64,000 nt of DNA, from assembly GCF_900129765.1 (NCBI RefSeq), contig NZ_FQWU01000001.1:124001-188000 (forward strand). Reading direction: 5' to 3'. Below the pieces are notes generated by a model that did not search any database, was not told the DNA's origin, and was given only the letters and a program-made list of their open reading frames with translations. Source of the DNA: Massilia sp. CF038. Lineage in GTDB: Bacteria; Pseudomonadota; Gammaproteobacteria; Burkholderiales; Burkholderiaceae_D. How positions within the stretch are numbered: the first letter of the stretch is position 1; each line of letters opens with the position of its first letter. Of the stretch, positions 26,807 to 35,219 are shown in pieces. The translations under genes and the position numbers were made by a program.

Positions 26807-27185
26807 ACATCGTCCTCGCGAAGGCGGGGACGATTCCACGTCCCCGAAGTTGATTGGCGTGCTATAGGCCCCCGCCTGCGCGAGGGCGGTGTGGTGGTTT
26901 CGCGGTCTCTTGCGTAGTGATACATCGTCCTCGCGAAGGCGGGGACCGATTCCACGTCCCCGAATTTGTTCAATGTGCTATGGCCCCCCGCCTGCGCGAG
27001 GGCGATGTGGTGGTTTCGCGGTCTCTTGCGTAGTGATATATCGTCCTCGCGAAGGTGCTGGCGCATGCGCCAGCCCCATTCCACGTCCCCGAAGTTGTTC
27101 AATGTGCTATAGGCCCCCGCCTGCGCGAGGGCGATGTGGTGGTTTCGCCGGCCTTGCGCATTCATTGCATCGTCCCCGAAGTTAA
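26807..27185. repeat. Three palindromic repeat elements (R9-R11) plus a remnant (R12)
   Basis: Copies lie at 26807-26892, 26922-27008 and 27037-27137, followed by a remnant at about 27166-27185 that keeps only CATCGTCC joined to CCGAAGTT. The spacers repeat TGGTGGTTTCGCGGTCTCTT and then GCGTAGTGATA, which matches the first bases of the adjacent LysR gene (CTTGCGTAGTCATA). The array therefore amplified by duplicating element plus the LysR start region. R11 carries the nested 18-bp GCATGC-centred palindrome at 27057-27074. Apart from these repeats and the SDR promoter region, nothing else is seen between 26807 and 27292. Confidence 0.92.
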
Positions 27186-27292
27186 GCTCCGTGGTGGTAT
27201 GCAAAAATGAATAGTATCACTAATAGTTATGCGCTTCCGTATGGCTCCGGAACCGCGCACACTGATCCCATCAACCAAACAAGGAGATCAGT

Positions 27293-28222
27293 ATGAAAAC
27301 AGCATTGGTACTTGGCGCAACGGGTGGCGTGGGTGGCGAAGTGGCGCGGCGCCTGCTGGCGGGCGGGTGGACAGTACGGGCACTGGCACGCAAGCCGGGC
27401 AACGCGATTGAAGGCATCGAATGGATCCAGGGCGACGCCATGATCGCTGCCGACGTCATCAACGCCGCGCACGGCACGTCGTTGATTGTCCATGCGGTCA
27501 ACCCGCCCGGCTACCGCAACTGGGGCAAGCTGGTGCTGCCCATGATCGACAACACCATCGCCGCGGCCCGCGCCAGCGGCGCCCGCGTGCTGCTGCCCGG
27601 GACCATCTACAACTACGGCAGCGGCACCACGCCGCAATTGTCCGAGTCGACACCGCAGCAGCCGTCGACCCGCAAAGGCGCCATCCGGGTCGAAATGGAG
27701 CGCCGTTTAAAGGCGTCCGGCGTGCGCGCGCTGATTGTGCGAGCGGGCGACTTCTTCGGTCCTCGGCTTGGCAATAACTGGTTTTCGCAAGGCTTGATCA
27801 AGCCGGGAGAATCGGTGGTCACCTACCCCGGCGCGCGCGGCGTGGGCCATGCCTGGGCCTATCTGCCGGACCTCGCCGACACCATGGTGCGCCTGGTCGA
27901 ACAGGAAGACAGACTGGCGACCTTCGAGAGCTTCCACTTCCGCGGCCACTGGGACCACGACGGCACGCAAATGGTCAATGCGATCGTGCGTGCATCCGCC
28001 CAACCGGCAATGAAGGTAAAGCAGCTGCCATGGCCCCTGCTGTGGCTCGCCGCGCCCTTCGTCACGACCGTGCGCGAGATGCTGGAGATGCGCTACCTTT
28101 GGCGCGAACCATTCGCACTCGATAACGCCAAACTGGTGCGCCTGCTTGGCAGCGAAACGCACACGCCACTGCCGGCGGCCGTCCGACAGGCACTGGGCGG
28201 CCTGAAGGCGAGGGCGCCATGA
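27293..28222 (+). CDS. NmrA/NAD-dependent epimerase-like short-chain dehydrogenase
   Basis: A 309-residue atypical SDR with an N-terminal NAD(P)-binding motif LVLGATGGVGGEVARRLL (residues 5-22). It resembles NAD(P)H-binding NmrA-like or epimerase-like proteins; the segment LLPGTIYNYGSG is where extended SDRs have their active-site tyrosine. A near-perfect AAGGAGA sits 6 bp before the ATG. It is convergent with ybeY, with 5 bp between stops. Its substrate cannot be predicted. It lies in the accessory block that separates ybeY from corC. Confidence 0.88.
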   Translation: MKTALVLGATGGVGGEVARRLLAGGWTVRALARKPGNAIEGIEWIQGDAMIAADVINAAHGTSLIVHAVNPPGYRNWGKLVLPMIDNTIAAARASGARVLLPGTIYNYGSGTTPQLSESTPQQPSTRKGAIRVEMERRLKASGVRALIVRAGDFFGPRLGNNWFSQGLIKPGESVVTYPGARGVGHAWAYLPDLADTMVRLVEQEDRLATFESFHFRGHWDHDGTQMVNAIVRASAQPAMKVKQLPWPLLWLAAPFVTTVREMLEMRYLWREPFALDNAKLVRLLGSETHTPLPAAVRQALGGLKARAP

Positions 28223-28227
28223 AGCGC

Positions 28228-28689
28228 CTACAGGTAAGGGTCGGGATAACCGAGCGCGCTCAGGATGTCACGCTCAAGCTGTTCCATCTCGGTCGCTTCC
28301 TCGTCGTCTTCGTGATCGTAACCCTGGGCGTGCAGAACGCCGTGAACGATCAGGTGCGCGCTGTGCTCTTCCACCGTTTTCTTTTGCTCCGCCGCTTCCT
28401 TCTCGAGTACGTCGGTGCACAGAATGATGTCGGCACGGGTCGGTTCATCGTCGGCGATTTCTTCGCCGTCGTTGTAGGCAAAGGTCAGCACGTTGGTCGC
28501 GTAATCCTTGGCGCGGTAGTCGCGGTTCAGCACTTGTCCTTCTGCTGCGTCGACAAAGCGGATCGTCAGCTCGGCCGGACCGAGTAAGGCGGCCTGCACC
28601 CAGCGCCGCACTTTCTGGCGCGTGATCGATTCCTGCAGACGGGCGTCCGGATACTGGACCGAGAGCGACAGCTTATTTTTTGCGGACAT
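28228..28689 (-). CDS. ybeY: Endoribonuclease YbeY (rRNA maturation factor)
   Basis: A zinc-dependent endoribonuclease of 153 residues involved in 16S rRNA 3'-end maturation and ribosome quality control. The metal motif HLIVHGVLHAQGYDHE (H-x3-H-x5-H) is intact near residue 120. The start MSAKNKLSLSVQYPD gives a 17-bp overlap with phoH; an upstream in-frame ATG would overlap phoH by 86 bp and adds an unconserved leader. It is normally followed by corC, but here the neighbour is a convergent SDR gene. Confidence 0.95.
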   Translation of the reverse strand: MSAKNKLSLSVQYPDARLQESITRQKVRRWVQAALLGPAELTIRFVDAAEGQVLNRDYRAKDYATNVLTFAYNDGEEIADDEPTRADIILCTDVLEKEAAEQKKTVEEHSAHLIVHGVLHAQGYDHEDDEEATEMEQLERDILSALGYPDPYL

Positions 28690-29740
28690 TTTTTGAGGCA
28701 GGTTTGGGCAGCGCGGCGAGATCTTCGACCGAAGCGGCGGTTTCATAGGCGTCGACAATGCGGGCGACCAGCGGATGGCGCACTACGTCGACACTGGAGA
28801 ACTGGGTAAAGGCGATGCCGCGTACATCCTTGAGTACATGGATGGCGTCGATCAAGCCGCTCTTTTGCGTCTTGTGCAAATCGACCTGGGTCACGTCGCC
28901 CGTCACCACGGCCTTGCTGCCAAAGCCGATCCGGGTCAGGAACATCTTCATCTGTTCGACCGTGGTGTTCTGCGCCTCGTCCAGAATCACGAAGGCGTGA
29001 TTGAGCGTGCGGCCGCGCATGTAGGCCAGCGGTGCGATCTCGATCACCTGTTTTTCGAACATTTTTTGTGTGCGGTCAAAGCCCAGCAGATCGTATAGCG
29101 CGTCGTACAGGGGGCGCAGATACGGGTCCACCTTTTGCGCCAGGTCGCCTGGCAAGAAGCCCAGGCGCTCGCCCGCTTCCACGGCGGGACGGGTCAGGAT
29201 GATGCGTTTGACGGCGTCGCGCTCGAGCGCATCGACCGCGCAGGCCACGGCCAGATAGGTTTTGCCGGTACCGGCCGGGCCCACGCCAAATGCGATGTCG
29301 TGTTCCAGGATGGCGCGCAAATACTGGATCTGGTGCGGGGTGCGCCCGCGCAGGTCGCTGCGGCGTGTCTTGAGCACCGGGCTGTTGATTTCAATTTCTG
29401 GCAAGGCTTCAACGGGCGTATGGTCGGCGCCGGTGTGCGTGTGCAGACCGGTGCGCTGTTCGACCAGGGCCAGCTGGACTTCCTCGATTGGCACCACCTT
29501 ATTGGCCACGGCGTAGAAACGCTCGAGAATCTCGACCGCGCGCGCGGCATTGCTGCCGCTGACAATGAACTTTTCACCGCGCCGGAAAATGGTCACGTCG
29601 AGTGCGGCGGAGATCTGGCGCAGGTTTTCGTCCAGCGGACCGCACAAATGCGCGAGACGCGTGTTGTCGAGAGGTTCCGGAACGAAGTATTCGGGCTGAA
29701 TGGGCGTTTTTGTTTTCAACTGTGTGGGCGATCGTATCAA
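28673..29740 (-). CDS. phoH: PhoH-like ATPase (YbeZ)
   Basis: A protein of about 355 residues with a PhoH-type P-loop NTPase domain. Walker A is GPAGTGKTYLAVACA near residue 155, and FVILDEAQNTT is Walker B. An N-terminal RNA-binding-like segment (about residues 40-75) precedes it. The farthest start is TTG; a second TTG seven codons in (before KTKTPIQPEYF) is equally possible and no good ATG exists. PhoH/YbeZ works with YbeY in rRNA processing, consistent with the overlap between the two genes. Confidence 0.93.
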   Translation of the reverse strand: MIRSPTQLKTKTPIQPEYFVPEPLDNTRLAHLCGPLDENLRQISAALDVTIFRRGEKFIVSGSNAARAVEILERFYAVANKVVPIEEVQLALVEQRTGLHTHTGADHTPVEALPEIEINSPVLKTRRSDLRGRTPHQIQYLRAILEHDIAFGVGPAGTGKTYLAVACAVDALERDAVKRIILTRPAVEAGERLGFLPGDLAQKVDPYLRPLYDALYDLLGFDRTQKMFEKQVIEIAPLAYMRGRTLNHAFVILDEAQNTTVEQMKMFLTRIGFGSKAVVTGDVTQVDLHKTQKSGLIDAIHVLKDVRGIAFTQFSSVDVVRHPLVARIVDAYETAASVEDLAALPKPASKNVRKK

Positions 29741-30311
29741 GGCAACGGGCGGGTCGCCAGTTTAACGTAAATCCGATAATGGGTCGAAACGGTGTGCCAT
29801 GTCACGTAAATACTTCTTGGAAATATATCGCTATGGAAAAATCAAATCCGATAGTGCATTTTTACTATCATTCCTGGATTAAACTTATTAACAATGTTTT
29901 AATTAAACATTTTCTATTTCCCGCTGAAAATCTCCGAGTTTTCATAGATACAAATGCACAAAATTAAATAAAAAAAACTCTTGCGTGCGCCACAAATCAG
30001 CTCCATGTGTTGAAATGACTATGTGACAAGCTTTCCGACAGTTAGCTTGATTTCAAACAATGACGCGTATGTGCGAGTAAGTTGTACTTAAGGCATATGA
30101 GTCTGACCATTTGTTTGGACAAGCGTGCGTTGGGGGCGAGTGGCGCGGAGCGCATACGAGCCGGACGCGCACCTTAAGCGGGCTTTCAGATTCATTCTGT
30201 TAAATCTTGCCGAAAGGGGCGATGTTGCGGGAACTTCTTTAGACGAAACATAGTCTTTAACAAAGTTCGTAAACGGCACTATTTCAACCAACTCATCACG
30301 AGGAATTCATC
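29741..30311. other. AT-rich intergenic region upstream of the small HTH-like gene
   Basis: A 571-bp gap between phoH and the following gene. The first half (about 29770-30110) is visibly AT-rich, with runs such as AAATTAAATAAAAAAAA, unlike the rest of the window; the second half returns to the usual composition. Short frames here have no recognisable features. It could hold a long regulated leader, an H-NS-bound silencer or a small RNA, none of which can be demonstrated by eye. Confidence 0.5.
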
Positions 30312-30653
30312 ATGGCACACCATGCTCTGGCATCACAAGAAAGCTACAATCCCAACCACCTGCTCGACATTCTGTTGGGCAAAATGCAGCTGAAGAATGA
30401 CGCGGCTCTGTCGCGCATGCTTGAAGTCGCGCCACCGGTCATCAGCAAGATCCGCCATCACCGCTTGCCGGTCGGCGCCTCGCTCCTGATCCGCATGCAC
30501 GAAGTTACTGGCATGAGCATTCGCGATCTGCGCGACCTGATGGGCGATCGCCGCACCAAGTACCGTCTGTCGGACGCCCAGGGCCGTCCAAAGCCAACCG
30601 AAGAAAAGGCAGCACCAGACGCTGCTTCGACCACTGGCAACTATGCGCATTGA
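30312..30653 (+). CDS. Small helix-turn-helix-like protein of unknown function
   Basis: A 113-residue protein with a central region (LKNDAALSRMLEVAPPVISKIRHHRLPVGASLLIRMHEVTG, about residues 27-67) that reads like a Cro/CI-type helix-turn-helix: helix, turn at APPVIS, recognition helix KIRHHRL. A charged, Pro/Ala-rich tail follows. GAGGAATTC lies 7-10 bp before the ATG, a good ribosome binding site. No partner gene is adjacent on the same strand, and the upstream region is unusually AT-rich. It is probably a DNA-binding regulator; target unknown. Confidence 0.75.
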   Translation: MAHHALASQESYNPNHLLDILLGKMQLKNDAALSRMLEVAPPVISKIRHHRLPVGASLLIRMHEVTGMSIRDLRDLMGDRRTKYRLSDAQGRPKPTEEKAAPDAASTTGNYAH

Positions 30654-30734
30654 TGGAACGGGCATGACGGCGCTGCTGTTCATGCCCCGAACCATGGGAC
30701 ACTGAACTTGCCCCTGTGTTCTGGCAGGGGCGAC

Positions 30735-31577
30735 TCAACCCAGCAGTATCTGCGTGATTTCCTCGAACTGGAGTTCGGTTTCGCGGAACACGTGCAGCCA
30801 GGCTTCTTCGTTCAGTCCCAGCGCGGTCCATGCGACCGTCGAGACTGCGGGGACCAGATCGTCCGCTTCTTGCGCCACATCGAGCGCATGGACGATCGCG
30901 TTGGCCACATGCACAATGGTGGCCAAAATGCCCGCGCCCGCTTCGGCCGGGTCGTGATGAAACGCGATTGCCGATTTCATCGTATCTGAAAAATTCCAGT
31001 GTTCGGCCAGCGCCACGCCGGCCGCCACATGGTCCACCCCCATGACCGCCTGTTCCGCCTCCTGCACCGAGCCATGGCTGGCATGCAGCTGCGCCATCAC
31101 TTGCTGGTACTGGCTGGGGAAGGTGCTGATCAGAACCAGGCGTCCAATGTCATGCAGCAAACCGGCCGTGAAGGCATAGTCCTGGTTGAATTTGACCCGG
31201 CGCGCAATGACTTTGCAGCAGGCCGCGGTGGCAATGGAGTGGCGCCAGAAGGCCTGGTCATCGAAACCCGGGCACTGGCCGCGGGTAAAGTAGCCAGTGA
31301 CTGCTGCGGCCGTGATCAGGTTGCGTGTGGTTTGAAAACCCAAAAAGGTGATGGCTTGCTGAATGGTGGTGACCTTGACCTGCAAACCATACAGGGACGA
31401 ATTTGCCAGGCGCAGGGTTTTGGCGGTGAGGGCCTGGTCGTGCGAGACCTTTTTTGCCAGCACGGCCACGTCGACATCTTCCTGGTCGATGGCGTTAAGC
31501 AGCTCCATCACCACGGCAGGCAGGGAAGGCAAGTCTTGCAGATTGCGGACGATGTCATCGAGGCTGAGCGTGTTCAT
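30735..31577 (-). CDS. HDOD domain signalling protein
   Basis: A 280-residue protein consisting mostly of an HDOD (HD-related output) domain, residues about 10-210: LPSLPAVVMELLNAIDQEDVDVAVLAKKVSHDQALTAKTLRLANSSLYG at the start, then FTAGLLHDIGRLVL and GVDHVAAGVALAEHWNF. HDOD proteins act in signal transduction, often with cyclic-di-GMP or chemotaxis components, and usually lack enzymatic activity. The start codon overlaps the stop of a small upstream gene (ATGA), so the two are coupled. Confidence 0.9.
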   Translation of the reverse strand: MNTLSLDDIVRNLQDLPSLPAVVMELLNAIDQEDVDVAVLAKKVSHDQALTAKTLRLANSSLYGLQVKVTTIQQAITFLGFQTTRNLITAAAVTGYFTRGQCPGFDDQAFWRHSIATAACCKVIARRVKFNQDYAFTAGLLHDIGRLVLISTFPSQYQQVMAQLHASHGSVQEAEQAVMGVDHVAAGVALAEHWNFSDTMKSAIAFHHDPAEAGAGILATIVHVANAIVHALDVAQEADDLVPAVSTVAWTALGLNEEAWLHVFRETELQFEEITQILLG

Positions 31578-31915
31578 GCGCCATTCCCCCGTTCCAGCCG
31601 AAAGTCGGTGATGTAGCGCCGCAGCAGGGCAGTGGCCCAGTCGTGTTCCAGGGACGGATCGTGGCGCCTGAACAGATGGGCAAGGCGTGCTTCGATGGCG
31701 GCCGCGTCCAGTGGCGCAGCGGGCGTATCAAGGGCATCGGCCCGCAGTACGGCCAGCGAATCGATCCCATGCCCTGGCAACAGGGCGATGGTGCGGGCGG
31801 TCAGGACGGCGCCTTTGGGCAGCAAGACCTGGCCTTGCTGGTCCAGCAGTTCGTCCGACAACACCATTCCTGGCTTGACTTCCGACAGCGCCAGGTGCTG
31901 GTAAGCTGCGCTCAT
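31574..31915 (-). CDS. Small protein with DUF3391/HD-GYP-leader-like domain
   Basis: A 113-residue protein. Its first 60 residues (LSEVKPGMVLSDELLDQQGQVLLPKGAVLTARTIALLPGHGIDSLAV) match the pattern of the short beta-rich module that precedes many HD-GYP and HDOD domains (GM-L-x-V-D-x-x-G-x-LL-x-x-G-x-x-LT). No HD residues follow. It overlaps the downstream HDOD gene by four bases, so it looks like a detached sensor or partner subunit of that protein. The detailed role is unknown. Confidence 0.7.
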   Translation of the reverse strand: MSAAYQHLALSEVKPGMVLSDELLDQQGQVLLPKGAVLTARTIALLPGHGIDSLAVLRADALDTPAAPLDAAAIEARLAHLFRRHDPSLEHDWATALLRRYITDFRLERGNGA

Positions 31916-32055
31916 GCGTGCCTCCCTCTTCTGCCAATAATCTTACCATTGCAGCTCGGCCCTGTAGCGCCGTCCGGCATCTTTACTTGGTGTTAGATTT
32001 CTTGCCATTCGGCAGCTGTTCCCGTACATTGGATGGGCACAGGCTTGGAGGACCG

Positions 32056-33654
32056 ATGTTCAGCATTCAAAACCGTCTCAAACTGCTGTTCGTGGTGATT
32101 GTGACGCTGGTGCTCGCCATTTCGGGCAGTTACACCCAATATTCGCTCGGCAAGGACCTGGAGGCCAGCAACCAGCGCCTGCGCCAGGGCGTCCTCACGC
32201 GCTTGCAGATCAGCTTGCCATCGGCGCTGTGGGACCTCGACAAATCCAAGGTCGACAGCATCGTCGAGGCGGAAATGCTGCCGCCCGAAGTGGTCTCGAT
32301 CCGCGTCTACGACACCTCGGTGGGTCTGTTTGCCGGCAAGATGCGTGCGGTCAATGGCCAACTGGTGGCAGTGGATCAGGCCCCCGAGCCGCCTGGCGTG
32401 CCGGTCGAGGCCACCCTGGTGTTCCAGGATGGCGGCTCGGCCAGCGCCTCGATCAAGCCCGTTTCCGTGGGCAAGGTTGTCATCAATTTCTCGCGTGCCC
32501 AGATCGACGAAGCCCTTGCCTCCGAACTGATGCGCAAAGTGGCCGAAGTGCTGCTGCTCGATATTTTCCTGGTGCTGGCCCTGTCGCTGTCCCTGCGCAT
32601 GGTGTTCGAGCCCCTCAAGCAATTGCGCGACGGCTTGTTCGACCTGGCCACGCGCGGCACCGACGACGTCGAGGAATTACCGGAAAACCGGCGCGACGAA
32701 CTGGGCGACGTGATTCGCGGCTTTAACCAGATTCAGCGCCGCCTGAAGTCGACCATCTTGCGCATTCGCGAAGCGGAAGATGCGGCGCGCCGCTCGGCCC
32801 AGCAAACCGCGCAAGCGCTGACCGACTTGCGCCAGACGCAGGAGTCGCTGCTGCAGGCAGAACGCCTGGCATCGCTGGGGAGCCTGGTGGCGGGTGTGGC
32901 GCACGAAATCAATACGCCGGTGGGCATTGCGCTGACCAGCGCCTCGGTGCTGAAAGCGGCCACTGACGATATCCAGGCCGCTGTCGACACCACCGGTCTG
33001 AAAAAATCCGACATCATGCGCTACCTGGACACGGCCAGCGAGAGTGCGCGCCTGATCATGAACAATGCTTACCGCGCCGCTCATCTGATTCACAGCTTCA
33101 AGCAAATCGCGGTCGATCAGACCAGCGAAGCGCGCCGCCCCTTTGGCTTGAAGGAATACATCGAGGAAATCGTTTCCAGCCTGCAGCCGAAGCTGAAAAA
33201 GACGCCGATCCGGCTGGCACTCAACTGCCCTCCCGAAATTGTGCTCGACAGCTATCCGGGGGCCTTTGCCCAGGTCATCACCAACCTCACGCTCAATTGC
33301 TGCGAGCATGCATTTGAAGTGGACACGCCGGGCGAAATTCAGATCAGTGCCCGTCTTGATGGCGACGTGGTCGAGCTGCACGTCAAGGATGATGGCAAGG
33401 GCATCGCGCCCGATGTACTGGACCGCATCTTCGATCCCTTCTTCACCACGCGGCGCGGCCAGGGCGGTACCGGGCTGGGACTCAACATCGTGTACAACTT
33501 GATCGTCAAACAGTTCGGCGGCACCATTGCGGTGGCCAGCACGCTGGGGCAGGGCACCCATTTCACGCTGCGTATTCCGCGCATTACGCCAATGGAAGCG
33601 GAGCCTGAACCCTTGCACCCCGCGGCAGGCAGCCAGGTTCGCGCGAGCACTTGA
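32056..33654 (+). CDS. Membrane sensor histidine kinase (orphan)
   Basis: A 532-residue kinase. Transmembrane segment 1 is at about residues 8-27 and segment 2 at 163-184, enclosing a periplasmic sensor of about 135 residues. A HAMP-like region (185-235) and a coiled coil lead to the H-box GVAHEINTPVG with the phosphoacceptor His283. The N-box NLTLNCCEHAFE, the G1 box DDGKGIAPDVLDRIFDPFF and the G2 box GGTGLGLNIVYNL are intact. The start follows GGAGGA. No response-regulator gene is adjacent, so its partner must be elsewhere. The signal is unknown. Confidence 0.93.
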   Translation: MFSIQNRLKLLFVVIVTLVLAISGSYTQYSLGKDLEASNQRLRQGVLTRLQISLPSALWDLDKSKVDSIVEAEMLPPEVVSIRVYDTSVGLFAGKMRAVNGQLVAVDQAPEPPGVPVEATLVFQDGGSASASIKPVSVGKVVINFSRAQIDEALASELMRKVAEVLLLDIFLVLALSLSLRMVFEPLKQLRDGLFDLATRGTDDVEELPENRRDELGDVIRGFNQIQRRLKSTILRIREAEDAARRSAQQTAQALTDLRQTQESLLQAERLASLGSLVAGVAHEINTPVGIALTSASVLKAATDDIQAAVDTTGLKKSDIMRYLDTASESARLIMNNAYRAAHLIHSFKQIAVDQTSEARRPFGLKEYIEEIVSSLQPKLKKTPIRLALNCPPEIVLDSYPGAFAQVITNLTLNCCEHAFEVDTPGEIQISARLDGDVVELHVKDDGKGIAPDVLDRIFDPFFTTRRGQGGTGLGLNIVYNLIVKQFGGTIAVASTLGQGTHFTLRIPRITPMEAEPEPLHPAAGSQVRAST

Positions 33655-33738
33655 GGGATACCAAAAGTAGCTGGGAAATCTATTGTATTCTCGGCAGGCT
33701 TTCACCTCCCCGCCGCCGTCTCTACTCAAAGGATTTCC

Positions 33739-34347
33739 ATGAAACTCTACTTCAGCCCCGGTGCGTGCTCGCTGTCCCCGCATATCGTTTTGCGCGAGGC
33801 CGGCATGGCGTTTTCGCTCGAGCAGGTCGATTTGCGCAGCAAGCGCACCGCCAGCGGTGCCGACTACAGCGCCATCAATCCCAAAGGCTATGTGCCCGCA
33901 CTGGAAACAGATGAGGGCGTCTTGCTGACGGAAGGCCCGGCCATCATCCAGTTTGTGGCGGACCGTGCGCCGGGCAGCGCGCTCGCCCCTGCCGCCGGCA
34001 GCATGGCGCGCTATCAACTGGTCGAGTGGCTCAATTTTATTTCGACCGAGATTCACAAGAGCTTCAGTCCCCTGTTCAATCCGGCTGCCAGCGAAGACAT
34101 GAAGACCAACGCGCGCAATGCCATCAATAAACGCTACGCCTATCTCGAGGGCATTCTTGGTCAGCGCAACTATCTGATGGGCGAGCAGTTCTCCGTGGCC
34201 GACGTGTACCTGTTTGTCATCACCAATTGGGCCGGTCCGGTCCAGCTCGATCTGACACCTTATCCGCATGTGCAGGCGTTCCAGGCCCGCATTGGCGCGC
34301 GGCCTGCAGTGCAGGACGCGCTGCGGGCGGAAGGGTTGCTGCAATAA
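33739..34347 (+). CDS. gst: Glutathione S-transferase, beta class
   Basis: A 202-residue cytosolic transferase. The N-terminal thioredoxin-fold domain begins MKLYFSPGACSLSPHIVLREAG, with the beta-class cysteine at residue 10, and includes NPKGYVPALETDEG and the glutathione-binding LTEGPAIIQFVAD. The all-helical C-terminal domain follows from about residue 88. It conjugates glutathione to electrophiles or acts in peroxide defence. The stop overlaps the start of the next gene (TAATG), suggesting an operon with the secreted metallo-beta-lactamase-fold enzyme. Confidence 0.94.
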   Translation: MKLYFSPGACSLSPHIVLREAGMAFSLEQVDLRSKRTASGADYSAINPKGYVPALETDEGVLLTEGPAIIQFVADRAPGSALAPAAGSMARYQLVEWLNFISTEIHKSFSPLFNPAASEDMKTNARNAINKRYAYLEGILGQRNYLMGEQFSVADVYLFVITNWAGPVQLDLTPYPHVQAFQARIGARPAVQDALRAEGLLQ

Positions 34348-35219
34348 TGCAGCGCTTGCATGGCTGCCTGTGGTTGCTGATGCGCGCCTGCGGCCTGTGC
34401 GTGGTGCTGTGCGGTTCGGCAGCACTGGCCGCCACGCAGTCGCCCCCCGTGTCCAGCCTGCGCGTGTATGTGCTCGACTGCGGCACGATCGACGTGGCCG
34501 ATGTATCGGAGTTCAGTCCCGGTATCGATGTCGGCAAGCACAAAACACTGGCGGTGTCCTGTTACCTGGTCGTCCATCCCAAGGGCAGTTTGCTGTTCGA
34601 TACAGGTTTGGGCGATGCGCTTGCAGCAGAACCCAATGGCAAGGCGTTCGAAGCGAATTACCACTTGCGCCTGCAGCGCCCGCTGGCAACGCAGCTGCAG
34701 GACATTGGCCACGCGCCAGCCAGCATTGACTACCTGGCCTTGTCGCATATGCATTTTGATCACATCGGCAATGTCGGCCTGTTTCCCCAGGCACGCTTGC
34801 TGATGCAGAAAGAAGAATACGACGCGGCCTTCGGCACGCAAGCCGCCAGGTTCGGCAATGATCCGCGCGACTATCCCACGCTCGCTGGCAATCCGCGCCA
34901 GCTGCTGTCGGGCGACTTCGATGTGTTTGGCGACGCCAGCGTGGTGCTCAAACGTGCCATCGGGCACACGCCCGGCCACCAGGTGCTGGCCTTGCGCTTT
35001 CCGCGCAGCGGGCTGGTCGTTCTATCAGGCGATCTGGCGCACTTCAGCAAGAACTGGCAACGCCGGCGGGTGCCAGGATTCAATTTCGACAAGGTGGCAT
35101 CGCGCCGCGCCATGCGCGCCATTGCCGCCTTCGTCAAGGCTGGCAAGGGGCAGTTCTGGATCGGCCACGATCTCGAACAGAACGCCACCATCCCGCATGC
35201 ACCGCGCTACCTCGATTGA
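34347..35219 (+). CDS. Secreted metallo-beta-lactamase-fold hydrolase (AHL-lactonase-like)
   Basis: A 290-residue protein with an N-terminal signal peptide (hydrophobic core about residues 8-24, AALAA cleavage region near 28). The mature part has the zinc motif SHMHFDH (HxHxDH), HTPGHQVLAL and the later GDLAHF and GHDLEQN ligands, a pattern shared with N-acyl-homoserine lactonases and related MBL enzymes. Its start overlaps the GST stop. The exported location argues against a typical cytosolic AHL lactonase. The substrate is unresolved. Confidence 0.85.
   Translation: MQRLHGCLWLLMRACGLCVVLCGSAALAATQSPPVSSLRVYVLDCGTIDVADVSEFSPGIDVGKHKTLAVSCYLVVHPKGSLLFDTGLGDALAAEPNGKAFEANYHLRLQRPLATQLQDIGHAPASIDYLALSHMHFDHIGNVGLFPQARLLMQKEEYDAAFGTQAARFGNDPRDYPTLAGNPRQLLSGDFDVFGDASVVLKRAIGHTPGHQVLALRFPRSGLVVLSGDLAHFSKNWQRRRVPGFNFDKVASRRAMRAIAAFVKAGKGQFWIGHDLEQNATIPHAPRYLD

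Noticed and set aside
29602-29967. 121-residue plus-strand frame over the phoH start and AT-rich gap
   Set aside because: It begins inside the antisense of phoH and runs into AT-rich non-coding DNA; no ribosome site or protein-like pattern.
34347-35219. Quorum-quenching AHL lactonase
   Set aside because: HxHxDH is shared by many MBL enzymes, and the signal peptide speaks against a standard cytosolic lactonase; only the fold is claimed.
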